Shown in pieces: positions 52,866 through 60,989 of a stretch of DNA of 64,000 nt; within the stretch, counting starts at the first letter, position 1; each line of letters opens with the position of its first letter. The DNA lies in contig SVPH01000005.1 in the NCBI GenBank assembly GCA_015065965.1, forward strand, positions 1-64,000. Reading direction: 5' to 3'. The notes beneath the pieces are model-generated. The model made no database searches. It saw only the letters and a list, made by a program, of their open reading frames with translations, and was not told the origin of the DNA. The translations under genes and the position numbers were made by a program. Source of the stretch: Oscillospiraceae bacterium (lineage in GTDB: Bacteria; Bacillota; Clostridia; Oscillospirales; Acutalibacteraceae).

Positions 52866-53208
52866 AATGCCTTATAGACCATAATTTACTTGAAAATTCT
52901 ATTGTTTCATAAATCCTTGATGCTTCTTTTGAAGCCTCAATTATGGCTTGCTGAACTCTTGCGCTGATTAATTTTTCTGCTGACTTCTGGAGCCTTGCTC
53001 TGAACTCTTCTACACTTATTTCTTTATAGGCTACTATTAAACCTTCTTGCGCATTAAATGCACATTCAAAAATTTCAGATGTATCAGGATCATACATCGG
53101 AAAAAACTCACCTGCAGGACTCCAACTGCTTGTGGCAACTTCATTGAACTTTTCAAGATTTCTGAAACCATCATAAACCTCTGGAATTTGACAATATACT
53201 CTTAACAT
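52858..53208 (-). CDS. Hypothetical element-encoded protein
   Basis: 116 residues. The N-terminal half contains MLRVYCQIPEVYDGF and a SPAGEFFPMYDPDTSEIFEC stretch; the C-terminal half is one long Ala/Glu-rich helix (EEFRARLQKSAEKLIS). No family is recognised. AAAGGATG lies before the ATG and is part of a 12 bp arm of a large inverted repeat, so its translation or transcription may be influenced by that structure. It is the only minus-strand gene of the element. Confidence 0.7.
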   Translation of the reverse strand: MLRVYCQIPEVYDGFRNLEKFNEVATSSWSPAGEFFPMYDPDTSEIFECAFNAQEGLIVAYKEISVEEFRARLQKSAEKLISARVQQAIIEASKEASRIYETIEFSSKLWSIRHLK

Positions 53209-53213
53209 TTTTT

Positions 53214-53347
53214 AGCATCCTTTCGTTTTCTTTTCTCTTATCCTTGCTTGCTTTTTAATGGAGTTGTCAAGGTTGAGGGCTTGCCCTCACCCTGGCTTGA
53301 CCTTGACAACGGGGCAGGGGAAACAATGGGAAATGCGAAAGGATGCT
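53214..53347. repeat. Nested palindrome (candidate replication or transfer origin)
   Basis: Three nested inverted repeats share one axis: outer AGCATCCTTTCG (53214-53225) with CGAAAGGATGCT (53336-53347); middle GTTGTCAAGGT (53263-53273) with ACCTTGACAAC (53300-53310); inner TGAGGGC/GCCCTCA (53274-53280, 53283-53289). No coding sequence lies inside. Single-stranded DNA of this region would fold into a long hairpin, as single-strand origins do. Confidence 0.75.
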
Positions 53348-53443
53348 TTGTTCGTCACAAAATCGAAAGAATGTTCTGATTGACAACTTTTTATCTGTGG
53401 TGTATATTGTTGTAGGGTTGTTTCTTACTGCTTTTGTTTGCCA

Positions 53444-53600
53444 GCGCTATTCTAAGCGCAAACAAGGACTAAAGGCGCTTAGGGTGCGCGGACGGCGACG
53501 CAGTAGCGAGCACCGAGAAAATTGGAAAGGAAGGTTGATGGGCGACACACTTTGGCAGGCGCATTGGCTGAACGGAAATTATACCACAACTTTTATTTTG
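53444..53600. other. GC-rich hairpin region of the element
   Basis: Visibly richer in G+C than the rest of the window. CTAAGCGC (53452-53459) pairs with GCGCTTAG (53475-53482); a competing stem GCGCT/AGCGC spans 53444-53459. GTGC..GCAC follows to about 53513. No convincing gene is present. It may be a single-strand origin or an oriT that borrows a relaxase from elsewhere; no relaxase gene is present in the element. Confidence 0.45.
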
Positions 53601-53616
53601 TAAGACGGTAGGCGAT

Positions 53617-53650
53617 TAATAGCCTTTTTTATTTTTTATAAAGGCTATTA
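53617..53650. repeat. Inverted repeat abutting the right boundary
   Basis: TAATAGCCTTT and AAAGGCTATTA are separated by 12 A/T bases. It touches the right core-like site. It could be a terminator or an arm-type recombinase site. Confidence 0.6.
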
Positions 53651-53676
53651 TACAAAATAAATGTTTTGTATAGTTT
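53648..53676. repeat. Right boundary site (attR-like)
   Basis: TTATACAAAATAA-ATG-TTTTGTATAGTTT has the same two arms as the left site, with a central region shorter by two bases (TAAATG). Confidence 0.7.
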
Positions 53677-53701
53677 AGGGGAGAGTTTAATAAATAATAA
53701 A

Positions 53702-54451
53702 CTAATATGTTTCTTCTTTAAGCGGAAGAATTCCACCAATATCATAAAGCGGGTTTCTATGCAGTTCAACACATTCAACATTATGTTTACTCAGAAAGTC
53801 TAATATATTGTTATGGTCTGTATGGCTTTCAATTGCTCCGTTAAATGCAATTTTGTTTTTATCAATTTTACCGCAACAACCTCCGATAAATCCATAATTG
53901 TATCCATCTAATTTAATGGAGCCTTTTGAAATGAACAGAACATCGTTCAGAAATTTTCCAGCGGCTGTAAAGATGGATTTATCATCAGTTATTATTGCAT
54001 TTTCATTAACAACACAGATTGAACATTTTGCATAACCTTGATTAACATTAATAACTGTAAAACCGTTTGAATCGGCATATTCAAGAATTTCACGTGCAAC
54101 GGTTTTTGTGTTACATATTAATTTGTTACCTATCAATGCACAATTGAGTTTTACATCATCAGGATATTTGTTACCTACTGTTGCTGAAATTTTTTTAAAA
54201 TTTAAATTTTCAGCAAACTCTCCTACGCACAAATGTTCGCACTGGTAAAAAATGTCATTTCTTCCAATGTGAAGTATTTGTAAATCCGCATGTGAATTAA
54301 CAGGTTCAGGCAGGCATAAATCTTGTTTTATAAGGATAGTTTCAATGCCGAAAGAGTTTAGTTTTTTTATTGACTCCCCTGCTTTGATGCTTATTGCAAC
54401 AATAGTTACCCTGCCCTGAGGTAAGTTTGGTTTTTCTGTAAATTTAATCAT
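53702..54451 (-). CDS. Uncharacterised protein, possible GME-fold (DUF6873-like)
   Basis: 249 residues, soluble. The opening MIKFTEKPNLPQGRVTIVAIS and repeated beta-alpha pieces (NAIITDDKSIFTAAGKFLNDVL, GFIGGCCGKI) recall the DUF6873 proteins, thought to have the guanidino-group-modifying enzyme (GME) fold. A Cys pair (GCCG) and C-terminal LHRNPLYDIGG are seen, but no certain catalytic set. It follows radA by eight bases on the same strand. Function unknown; family call is moderate. Confidence 0.7.
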   Translation of the reverse strand: MIKFTEKPNLPQGRVTIVAISIKAGESIKKLNSFGIETILIKQDLCLPEPVNSHADLQILHIGRNDIFYQCEHLCVGEFAENLNFKKISATVGNKYPDDVKLNCALIGNKLICNTKTVAREILEYADSNGFTVINVNQGYAKCSICVVNENAIITDDKSIFTAAGKFLNDVLFISKGSIKLDGYNYGFIGGCCGKIDKNKIAFNGAIESHTDHNNILDFLSKHNVECVELHRNPLYDIGGILPLKEETY

Positions 54452-54459
54452 ATATTTCT

Positions 54460-55824
54460 TTATACAGCAGCATTGAATGCTTCGTTAACGTTTCTTGCGC
54501 CTACAATCTCAATGTTTCCTTTGAATCCGTCGGACAATGTTTTAAGGTTATGTTTTGGTATGATACAGCGTTTAAATCCGAGTCTTTCGGCCTCTTTGAT
54601 TCTTTGTTCGCAGTACGAAACAGTTCTTAATTCGCCGCCAAGACCGATTTCACCGATAACAAGTGTGTCATCCCTTATAGGGGTGTCTTTAAGGCTTGAA
54701 ATAAGTGCAAGAGCAACAGAAAGGTCGGTTGCAGGCTCATCTAGTCTAAGACCGCCTACAACATTGATGTAAGCATCGCAATTACTGAAAAAGTAACCTG
54801 CTCTTTTTTCAAGAACAGCAAGCAGCATCGACATTCTGTTATAGTCAAATCCTGTTGACATTCTTCTTGCATTTCCGTAATTTGTTGAAGCAACAAGGCC
54901 TTGAACTTCAGCAAGAATCGGTCTGCTGCCCTCCATTACGCAAGCAATACAAGTTCCTGCTGTGTTTTTGGGCTTTCCTGAAATGAGCATTAGTGAAGGG
55001 TTAACAACCTCTACAAGCCCTTTATCCAGCATTTCAAAAACTCCGATTTCATTTGTTGAGCCGAATCTGTTTTTTACGGCTCTGAGAATACGGTATGAAA
55101 GATGTCGTTCGCCTTCAAAATATAAAACGCAGTCAACAACATGCTCAAGAACTTTTGGACCGGCAATATTTCCGTCTTTGTTTACATGACCTACAAGTAT
55201 TGTCGGAATTCCGAGTCCTTTTGCACATTGCATATAAAGGTTTGTTGATTCTCTGACCTGAGTCACGCTGCCCGGAGAAGAATTTATTTCTGAAACGCAC
55301 ATTGTCTGGATCGAGTCGACTATAACCAGGTCAGGCTTTGATGACTTGATATATTCAACAATACTTTCAACATCGGTTTGACACAGTATAAGAAGATTAT
55401 CAGTTGATACTCCGAGACGGTTTGCGCGCAGTTTAATTTGTCTTGCTGATTCTTCTCCGGAAATATAGAGAATTTTAATATTCTTGCCAAGGTATTCACA
55501 TATTTGTAAAAGAATGGTTGATTTGCCAATACCGGGGTCACCGCTTAAAAGCACAAGTGAGCCTTTAACAATTCCTCCGCCAAGAACTCTGTCAAGTTCA
55601 GCCATACCTGTTTTAAAGCGAATTTCGTCATCCGCATTTATTTCATTTATTGTCTGCGCAAAGATTGTTTTGTTTGCTGATTTTACATTTTTTTGCTGTT
55701 GTGCCGAACGGAATTCTTCTTCCATTGTGTTCCATTCAGAGCATCCGGGGCAACAACCGTACCATTTTGCACTTTCATAGCCGCATTGGTTACATATATA
55801 TAATGTTTTAGATTTAGGAGCCAT
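54460..55824 (-). CDS. radA: DNA repair protein RadA
   Basis: 454 residues. An N-terminal zinc finger (CNQCGYESAKWYGCCPGC) is followed by a RecA-like ATPase (Walker A SGDPGIGKST), the RadA-specific KNRFGSTNEIGVFEM motif, and a C-terminal Lon-protease-like domain. It processes recombination intermediates. The start at 55824 is nine bases after CGGAGG; an ATG three codons earlier abuts the ribosome site. It overlaps cwlD by 11 bp. Confidence 0.97.
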   Translation of the reverse strand: MAPKSKTLYICNQCGYESAKWYGCCPGCSEWNTMEEEFRSAQQQKNVKSANKTIFAQTINEINADDEIRFKTGMAELDRVLGGGIVKGSLVLLSGDPGIGKSTILLQICEYLGKNIKILYISGEESARQIKLRANRLGVSTDNLLILCQTDVESIVEYIKSSKPDLVIVDSIQTMCVSEINSSPGSVTQVRESTNLYMQCAKGLGIPTILVGHVNKDGNIAGPKVLEHVVDCVLYFEGERHLSYRILRAVKNRFGSTNEIGVFEMLDKGLVEVVNPSLMLISGKPKNTAGTCIACVMEGSRPILAEVQGLVASTNYGNARRMSTGFDYNRMSMLLAVLEKRAGYFFSNCDAYINVVGGLRLDEPATDLSVALALISSLKDTPIRDDTLVIGEIGLGGELRTVSYCEQRIKEAERLGFKRCIIPKHNLKTLSDGFKGNIEIVGARNVNEAFNAAV

Positions 55825-56566
55825 TATTAACATCCTCCGTATTTAGAAAATAATCGGTTATCCCGATTGCAATTGCAAAGGCAAGTTTTTGCTGATATTT
55901 TTCATCTTTTAGATTCATAGTATCATCTTTGTTTGATAGGAATCCGCATTCTACCATAACTGCAGGTGTTTTTGCATTGTTTAGAAGGTAAATTTCTGTT
56001 CCGCTTTGTTTTATTTCTCTTGTATTATCTGTTTGCAAATAAGAAACAATAGGCAACCTTATTGATTCTGCCAACGTATGTGAAAGCATATTATTTTTTG
56101 AATAAAATATTTGCGTACCTTTGTATTTAGCGCTTGAAAAATGATTCTGATGTATGCTTACATATACAGCATTATCGGTATTATTTATAATATTGAGTCT
56201 GTTTTTTAAGTCGGAAACCTTCTGCTGCCTTATTGTTTTGGCGCTTTCATCGTGTATCGAAACATCTTCAGTTCTTGTCATAACTGTCTTAACGCCCATC
56301 GCTTGCAAAATATTATTCAGTTTGTGGGCAATTTGAAGATTGATGTCTTTTTCAACTGTACCGTCATCCGCAGATGTTCCGCCGTCTATCCCGCCGTGTC
56401 CTGCATCAATTATAACTGTTTTAAACGAGTTGGTTTCGGCAGATGCATCAACCGCTTTCTTTTCTATAACATATTTTGTACCAAAAATAAGTGAGGAAAA
56501 AATCACTGCAAGTGCAATGATAAGATAAAATTTAATTTTTATTTTTTTAGGTGCAATAATTTTCAT
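55814..56566 (-). CDS. cwlD: N-acetylmuramoyl-L-alanine amidase CwlD
   Basis: 250 residues. One N-terminal signal-anchor helix (about 10-32) is followed by the Amidase_3 zinc domain: DAGHGGIDGG (His, then Glu in VEKDINLQIA), SIHQNHF (second His) and MVECGFLSN (catalytic Glu). The length and context fit germination-specific CwlD, which makes muramic delta-lactam in the spore cortex. The first gene of a coupled cwlD-radA pair. Confidence 0.92.
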   Translation of the reverse strand: MKIIAPKKIKIKFYLIIALAVIFSSLIFGTKYVIEKKAVDASAETNSFKTVIIDAGHGGIDGGTSADDGTVEKDINLQIAHKLNNILQAMGVKTVMTRTEDVSIHDESAKTIRQQKVSDLKNRLNIINNTDNAVYVSIHQNHFSSAKYKGTQIFYSKNNMLSHTLAESIRLPIVSYLQTDNTREIKQSGTEIYLLNNAKTPAVMVECGFLSNKDDTMNLKDEKYQQKLAFAIAIGITDYFLNTEDVNNGS

Positions 56567-56621
56567 TTATATCACTCCGCAAATCATGATATTAAATGAT
56601 ATGCAGAAGCAGTTATAAAAA

Positions 56622-57044
56622 TTATATTCCCTGATTTTTTCTGAAGTCTATGTAATCTTGCAAAATCATAACGGCAGCAACCTGATCAACAACATTTTTG
56701 CGTTTTTTTCCTCTTGTATTTGTTGTATTAAGAGCGTTGTGAGCACTGACTGTTGAAAGACGCTCATCTCTCATTACGAAATCAATTCCTGTGTGTTTGG
56801 AAAGGTTTTCAGCAAATTCAGCGCATTTTTCCGCACGCGAACCAATGGATGAATCCATATTTTTGGGTAATCCAACAACAAAAAGTTCTGCTTTATGTTG
56901 TTTTGCAAGTTCGGATATTTCGTTTATAAGTTTTTCAGTATTTCTTTCAGTTATAACGCATACCGGAGAAGCAAGCATTTCAAATTTATCACAAACGGCT
57001 ATGCCTGTCCTTACATCTCCGTAATCAATCGCCATGATAATCAA
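56622..57044 (-). CDS. ruvX: Holliday junction resolvase-like RuvX (YqgF)
   Basis: 140 residues, RNase H-like fold: AIDYGDVRTGIAV, VVGLPKNMDSSIG and RDERLSTVSAHNAL, then VDQVAAVMILQDYI, as in YqgF/RuvX. Required for 16S rRNA 5'-end maturation in studied bacteria. The start is TTG at 57044 (AAAGGA nine bases upstream); the ATG three codons on is too far from it. Confidence 0.94.
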   Translation of the reverse strand: MIIMAIDYGDVRTGIAVCDKFEMLASPVCVITERNTEKLINEISELAKQHKAELFVVGLPKNMDSSIGSRAEKCAEFAENLSKHTGIDFVMRDERLSTVSAHNALNTTNTRGKKRKNVVDQVAAVMILQDYIDFRKNQGI

Positions 57045-57063
57045 ATAATCAATCCTTTATTTA

Positions 57064-57099
57064 AAATTGCGGAGTCTGCAAGAATACAAACTCCGCACG
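57064..57099 (-). terminator. Terminator of the class A PBP gene
   Basis: Minus strand: TGCGGAGTTTG / CAGACTCCGCA stem followed by ATTTTAAAT. Confidence 0.75.
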
Positions 57100-57102
57100 G
57101 TT

Positions 57103-59307
57103 TTAATTGTTTAGAAGCCCGTTAATAACATCACCGACACCTGACGCAGCCTGACTTGCAAGTTCACTGATAACTTCATTGGTTGACGGTGCGGCAGAGC
57201 ATGATGTGCATGTTGATGGTAAGGATGAAATTTTATACCAACCTTTACCTGTTGATGAACAGTTTTTACCTGCAATTTTACCCGTTACTCGGCAATAACT
57301 TTTCTCAATAGTCTTTGTGCTCTTTGGAAACTTTTTTTCGGGAAGGTCTTCGTGAATTTCATCAAAAACAGTCATAAATATCTTACCGCCAGGGTTTGTT
57401 GTAACACCGAGTGACTCGGGATGATCAAAACCGAACCATATTGCAGCAACATAATAAGGTGTTCCAGCACAGAACCAGCGGTCTTTATTGCTTGTTGTTG
57501 TACCTGTTTTAGCCATTATCTGAAATTTACGAACATTAGATGCCTTGCCGTAATAACTTGTGTCAACACTTTGAAGAAGTTCACACATTATATCAGATGT
57601 TTCTTCAGAAAGAACTTGCTGAGCCTTTTCATCGGGATTTTCATTGCTGAGAAGTATTTCTGTTCCCTGGCTGTTTGTAACTTTATAATATGAATACGGT
57701 TTATAATAATAACCGCCGTTACCGAAAGTTGCATATGCAGCAGCCATTTCAACGGTTGTTGTTCCGTATGTGAGAGCACCTGTTGCAAGAGGCGCAAGAG
57801 TTCTGTCTTCATCCTCATCGAGTTTTGAAAGTTTAAAACGATCTCTGATAAATTCAAAGGATGTGTCAGCGCCGATGTCGTAATTGATTATTCTTGCAGG
57901 GACAGTATTAAGTGATTCCTGAATTGCATATTCAACAGTAACATTATTTCCTGAACCGTATGTCTCGTTAACATTATGGGGCCAAAGTTTACCTGACACA
58001 TGGATTGCATAATCTTTTACCATGCTTGAATAATGATGAAGATTCATCTCAATTGCCGGAGCATAGGTAGCAAGAGGTTTAATTGTTGAACCGGGTTGCC
58101 TGTATGAGTTTGCTGCTCTGTTAAGGCACATTGCACCGGATTTTTCACCTGCTTCACCAATAATCGCAACAACTCTGCCGCTGTAATCCATAATTGTCAT
58201 TGCAGACTGTACAGGCTCACCTTTGTGTTCTTTATCTTTACTGTATATCTCAGGGAATGATTTTCGGTTAATATAAACATCTTCAAGAGTTTCCTGAACT
58301 TCAAGGTCTACCGCAGCATAAATCTTTAAACCGCCATAGAGTATTTTGTCCTGTGCCTGTTGTTTGGAATAACCGTATTCTTCCATTAGATCTCTTTGGA
58401 CACATTGCCTTACATAGTCAACATAGAAACTGTCAACAGTGTTTTCCGTATCTTTTTTTGCTTTTTCTTCTTCATCTTTATCCGGAACATAGTTTTCGCT
58501 GTTTGTAAAAATGAGTTCGAAGTTACATGCATCGTTATATTCATCTTCGGTAATGAAGCCTTGGGTTTTCATTTTTTCAAGACAATTTAACTGACGGGTT
58601 CTGTTATTTTCAGGGTTAATAAGCGGATTCCATTTTGTTGGAGCCTGGGTAATAGAAGCAATAACAGCGCATTCGGCAGCATTGAGTTCACTGACATCTT
58701 TACCGAAATACTCTTCGCTTGCTGTTTTAACACCATAACAACCGTTTCCGAGATAAAGTGTATTAAGATATGCTTCAATGATTTTATCCTTATTGTAATG
58801 CTCTTCAAGATTAAGTGCGGTAAGAATTTCATTGAATTTACGGACAACAGTTACTTCCTTGTTATTTGTGAGGTTTTTAATTAACTGTTGTGTAATTGTT
58901 GAACCGCCTTGACCGAGATTTTCAGGGACAACAATAACGCCGATTGTTCTTATCCAGTCAACACCGCTGTGACTTTTAAATCGTTCGTCTTCAAGAGCAA
59001 TGAACGCATCTGCCATATACGGCGACATATCATCAAGGTCAACCCAAACACGGTCTTCTTCACCGTGAAGCCTCGCAATTTCAACAGTTTTGCCGTTTGC
59101 ATCATAAGCATAAATAAACGATGTTTGGTTCTGATTTGCCTTGTATTCATCAAGGTTAATAATCAGGTCGCCTTTTATAGTTGAAATTACATTGAAAAGA
59201 ACATAGGAAACAACAATTACAGCCGTTAGTGCAACCGTGCTTAGAATACCGAGAATAACTAATGCCGGTTTGCTTAGTTCCTTTTTCTTCTTTTTGTTTT
59301 TTGCCAA
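57103..59307 (-). CDS. Class A penicillin-binding protein (PBP1A type)
   Basis: 734 residues. One membrane helix (about 14-38) is followed by glycosyltransferase family 51 (ALEDERFKSHSGVDW with the catalytic Glu, GQGGSTITQQLIKNL), then a transpeptidase with SxxK (PGSTIKP), SLN (ESLNTVPAR) and KTG (KTGTT). It polymerises and crosslinks peptidoglycan outside. The C-terminal tail has four Cys, unusual for this family (KNCSS, STCTSCS). The start is probably TTG at 59307, ten bases after GGGAGG. Confidence 0.95.
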   Translation of the reverse strand: MAKNKKKKKELSKPALVILGILSTVALTAVIVVSYVLFNVISTIKGDLIINLDEYKANQNQTSFIYAYDANGKTVEIARLHGEEDRVWVDLDDMSPYMADAFIALEDERFKSHSGVDWIRTIGVIVVPENLGQGGSTITQQLIKNLTNNKEVTVVRKFNEILTALNLEEHYNKDKIIEAYLNTLYLGNGCYGVKTASEEYFGKDVSELNAAECAVIASITQAPTKWNPLINPENNRTRQLNCLEKMKTQGFITEDEYNDACNFELIFTNSENYVPDKDEEEKAKKDTENTVDSFYVDYVRQCVQRDLMEEYGYSKQQAQDKILYGGLKIYAAVDLEVQETLEDVYINRKSFPEIYSKDKEHKGEPVQSAMTIMDYSGRVVAIIGEAGEKSGAMCLNRAANSYRQPGSTIKPLATYAPAIEMNLHHYSSMVKDYAIHVSGKLWPHNVNETYGSGNNVTVEYAIQESLNTVPARIINYDIGADTSFEFIRDRFKLSKLDEDEDRTLAPLATGALTYGTTTVEMAAAYATFGNGGYYYKPYSYYKVTNSQGTEILLSNENPDEKAQQVLSEETSDIMCELLQSVDTSYYGKASNVRKFQIMAKTGTTTSNKDRWFCAGTPYYVAAIWFGFDHPESLGVTTNPGGKIFMTVFDEIHEDLPEKKFPKSTKTIEKSYCRVTGKIAGKNCSSTGKGWYKISSLPSTCTSCSAAPSTNEVISELASQAASGVGDVINGLLNN

Positions 59308-59384
59308 TAAAATCAAACCTCCCTGAAGAAGATTATGTTAATCAAATGATAACTTTAAATAATTAAATTTTTATAAAATAAATA

Positions 59385-60989
59385 TTAATTATTTAATTTT
59401 TTGCCGTATTTAACTTGGTTACCAATGAATCCGCAAAGAATAAGTATAAGCCAAACGGGAAGAAAAATAATGAGTAACATCATTGTGATGATAACAACAG
59501 GTAACCCTTTTTTACTTTTTCTTACTGTGTTGACGGCTTTTGGCCATTCAAGTTTTTTATTAAAATTCTCCCCTGCAGAAACATAAGGGAACATTTCAAG
59601 AACAGTGTTGTATGAATCAATTTTCGGATTGTAAAGTAATGATTCAACAAGACCTGCCGCTGTTGGAGTAACCTTAATGATTTTTTGGAAATCAATATGA
59701 AGAACATTAAGAATACTGTCAATTATATTCATAAGTCCGATTGTTATTTTGTATTGCGGTGTTTCAGGCGGATATTTGCTTTCACCGCCAAATAGATTTA
59801 AAACAAGTTCTGAAATAAAATCAACAACTTTGTTATTTTTAATGTTTTTATAGTCGTCTGGTTTAAGTCCTGTTTCCTTCCTTGTCCACTTTGCAACCGT
59901 ACCTATTTTCAGTGAATTAAGGAATTTAAAAATCGGTTTTATTATCCAACCGAACTTGTATATAAGTTTTGGTTTAATGCTGATTGAAGTTGCCATATTT
60001 GCAAGTTTATCAATATCTTTACCTGCTGTTTCAATCATTGCATTTATTGTACCGATAAGTTGATTTTCAAAATGTTTGCGAAGATCAATTCCTTTTTTTC
60101 TGAATTGTTCAGGTGTTTCAACATAATCCGTTTCCAACCTTACGTTATTTTTTTCAACGTCGAATGTTGCGATTCTTATTGTACCCGGATATCCTATCGG
60201 AGAACCGGTGCAAATATCATAAAGAACATTCCCCTGCTTACTTTGGTATGCCGAAACATTTTGAATATGAGTATGACCTGTAAATATAAATTGAATACCT
60301 ATATCGGCGAGTTGCTCTATTCTGGTTTTATAATCACCAAGCATATCGCCTTTACCAATTAATTCATATATTGGTGAAGGTGCGATAAGCGGATGATGTG
60401 TCATTGCAATTATAAACTGATTTTCCTCTCTGGCTTTTTGTGCCTGTTTTGTAATCCATTCAAAACATTCATCTGAAAAACCGCTTTTGCCATTCAAATT
60501 TGAATCGTCGTTAAGCGCAAAAAGTCTGTAGCCTTCTGCGAGTTGAACAATATATGACATACTTTGAGGATGAACTGCTATCGCTTCATCAGGACCGAAT
60601 TCGCGGTACATATCAAACAGCATATCACGGGTTGCTGCCGGCACCTGATATTTTTCATCGCCCTTGTACCCGTCTGCAACACCGCCGCAGCGAAAGTCAT
60701 GTGTAGCGGTTATAACATAAACGCGTTTGCCTTTTAATTTTAAATCACGTAACATTGCAATAAATTCGCGGTGAGAATTAAGTTCGCCGTTGTTGGTTAG
60801 ATCACCGCTGATAAGAACAATGTCAGTTTTTATTTGATTAAACGCTTGTTGAAGAACTTCGGCACTTTCTGCAAGCAGTTTCTGGCTTTTTAAATTAGCA
60901 GTGTCATATGCTTTGCCGCTTGTTCCGTTTTCTTTTGAATAGTAGTGTGTGTCGGTCAGCACAGTAAGCGTAAGAGGCGAATAATTCAT
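59385..60989 (-). CDS. Membrane-anchored metallophosphoesterase
   Basis: 534 residues. Calcineurin-type phosphoesterase motifs: LTVLTDTHYYS (D-x-H), ISGDLTNNGE (GDxxNN-like), TATHDF in place of GNHD, MTHHPLI and FTGHTHIQ. A C-terminal helix (about 500-525, VVIITMMLLIIFLPVWLILILCG) anchors the protein with the enzyme most likely inside, as no signal peptide is visible. Substrate unknown, perhaps a lipid-linked or cyclic nucleotide phosphate. It overlaps the upstream isomerase-like gene by one base (TAATG). Confidence 0.88.
   Translation of the reverse strand: MNYSPLTLTVLTDTHYYSKENGTSGKAYDTANLKSQKLLAESAEVLQQAFNQIKTDIVLISGDLTNNGELNSHREFIAMLRDLKLKGKRVYVITATHDFRCGGVADGYKGDEKYQVPAATRDMLFDMYREFGPDEAIAVHPQSMSYIVQLAEGYRLFALNDDSNLNGKSGFSDECFEWITKQAQKAREENQFIIAMTHHPLIAPSPIYELIGKGDMLGDYKTRIEQLADIGIQFIFTGHTHIQNVSAYQSKQGNVLYDICTGSPIGYPGTIRIATFDVEKNNVRLETDYVETPEQFRKKGIDLRKHFENQLIGTINAMIETAGKDIDKLANMATSISIKPKLIYKFGWIIKPIFKFLNSLKIGTVAKWTRKETGLKPDDYKNIKNNKVVDFISELVLNLFGGESKYPPETPQYKITIGLMNIIDSILNVLHIDFQKIIKVTPTAAGLVESLLYNPKIDSYNTVLEMFPYVSAGENFNKKLEWPKAVNTVRKSKKGLPVVIITMMLLIIFLPVWLILILCGFIGNQVKYGKKLNN

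Larger units (their letters stand above)
50831..53676. mobile_element. Integrated rolling-circle element of about 2.8 kb with tyrosine recombinase
   Basis: Bounded by near-identical 31 and 29 bp sites (TTATACAAAATAA..GTTTTGTATAGTTT). Contents in order: 44 bp tandem repeats, a small gene, an HUH rolling-circle Rep gene, a catalytic-domain-only tyrosine recombinase, a hairpin terminator, a minus-strand unknown gene, a nested palindrome and a GC-rich hairpin region. None of this resembles the surrounding housekeeping genes. The layout suggests an integrated small plasmid or a minimal integrative element. Boundaries are inferred from the repeats. Confidence 0.75.

Noticed and set aside
53343-53603. 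Plus-strand ORF of 86 codons with a possible membrane helix
   Set aside because: Its start lies in the arm of the nested palindrome with the ribosome-like AAAGG touching the ATG, and its second half runs through the GC-rich hairpin region with odd composition. Not enough to call a gene.
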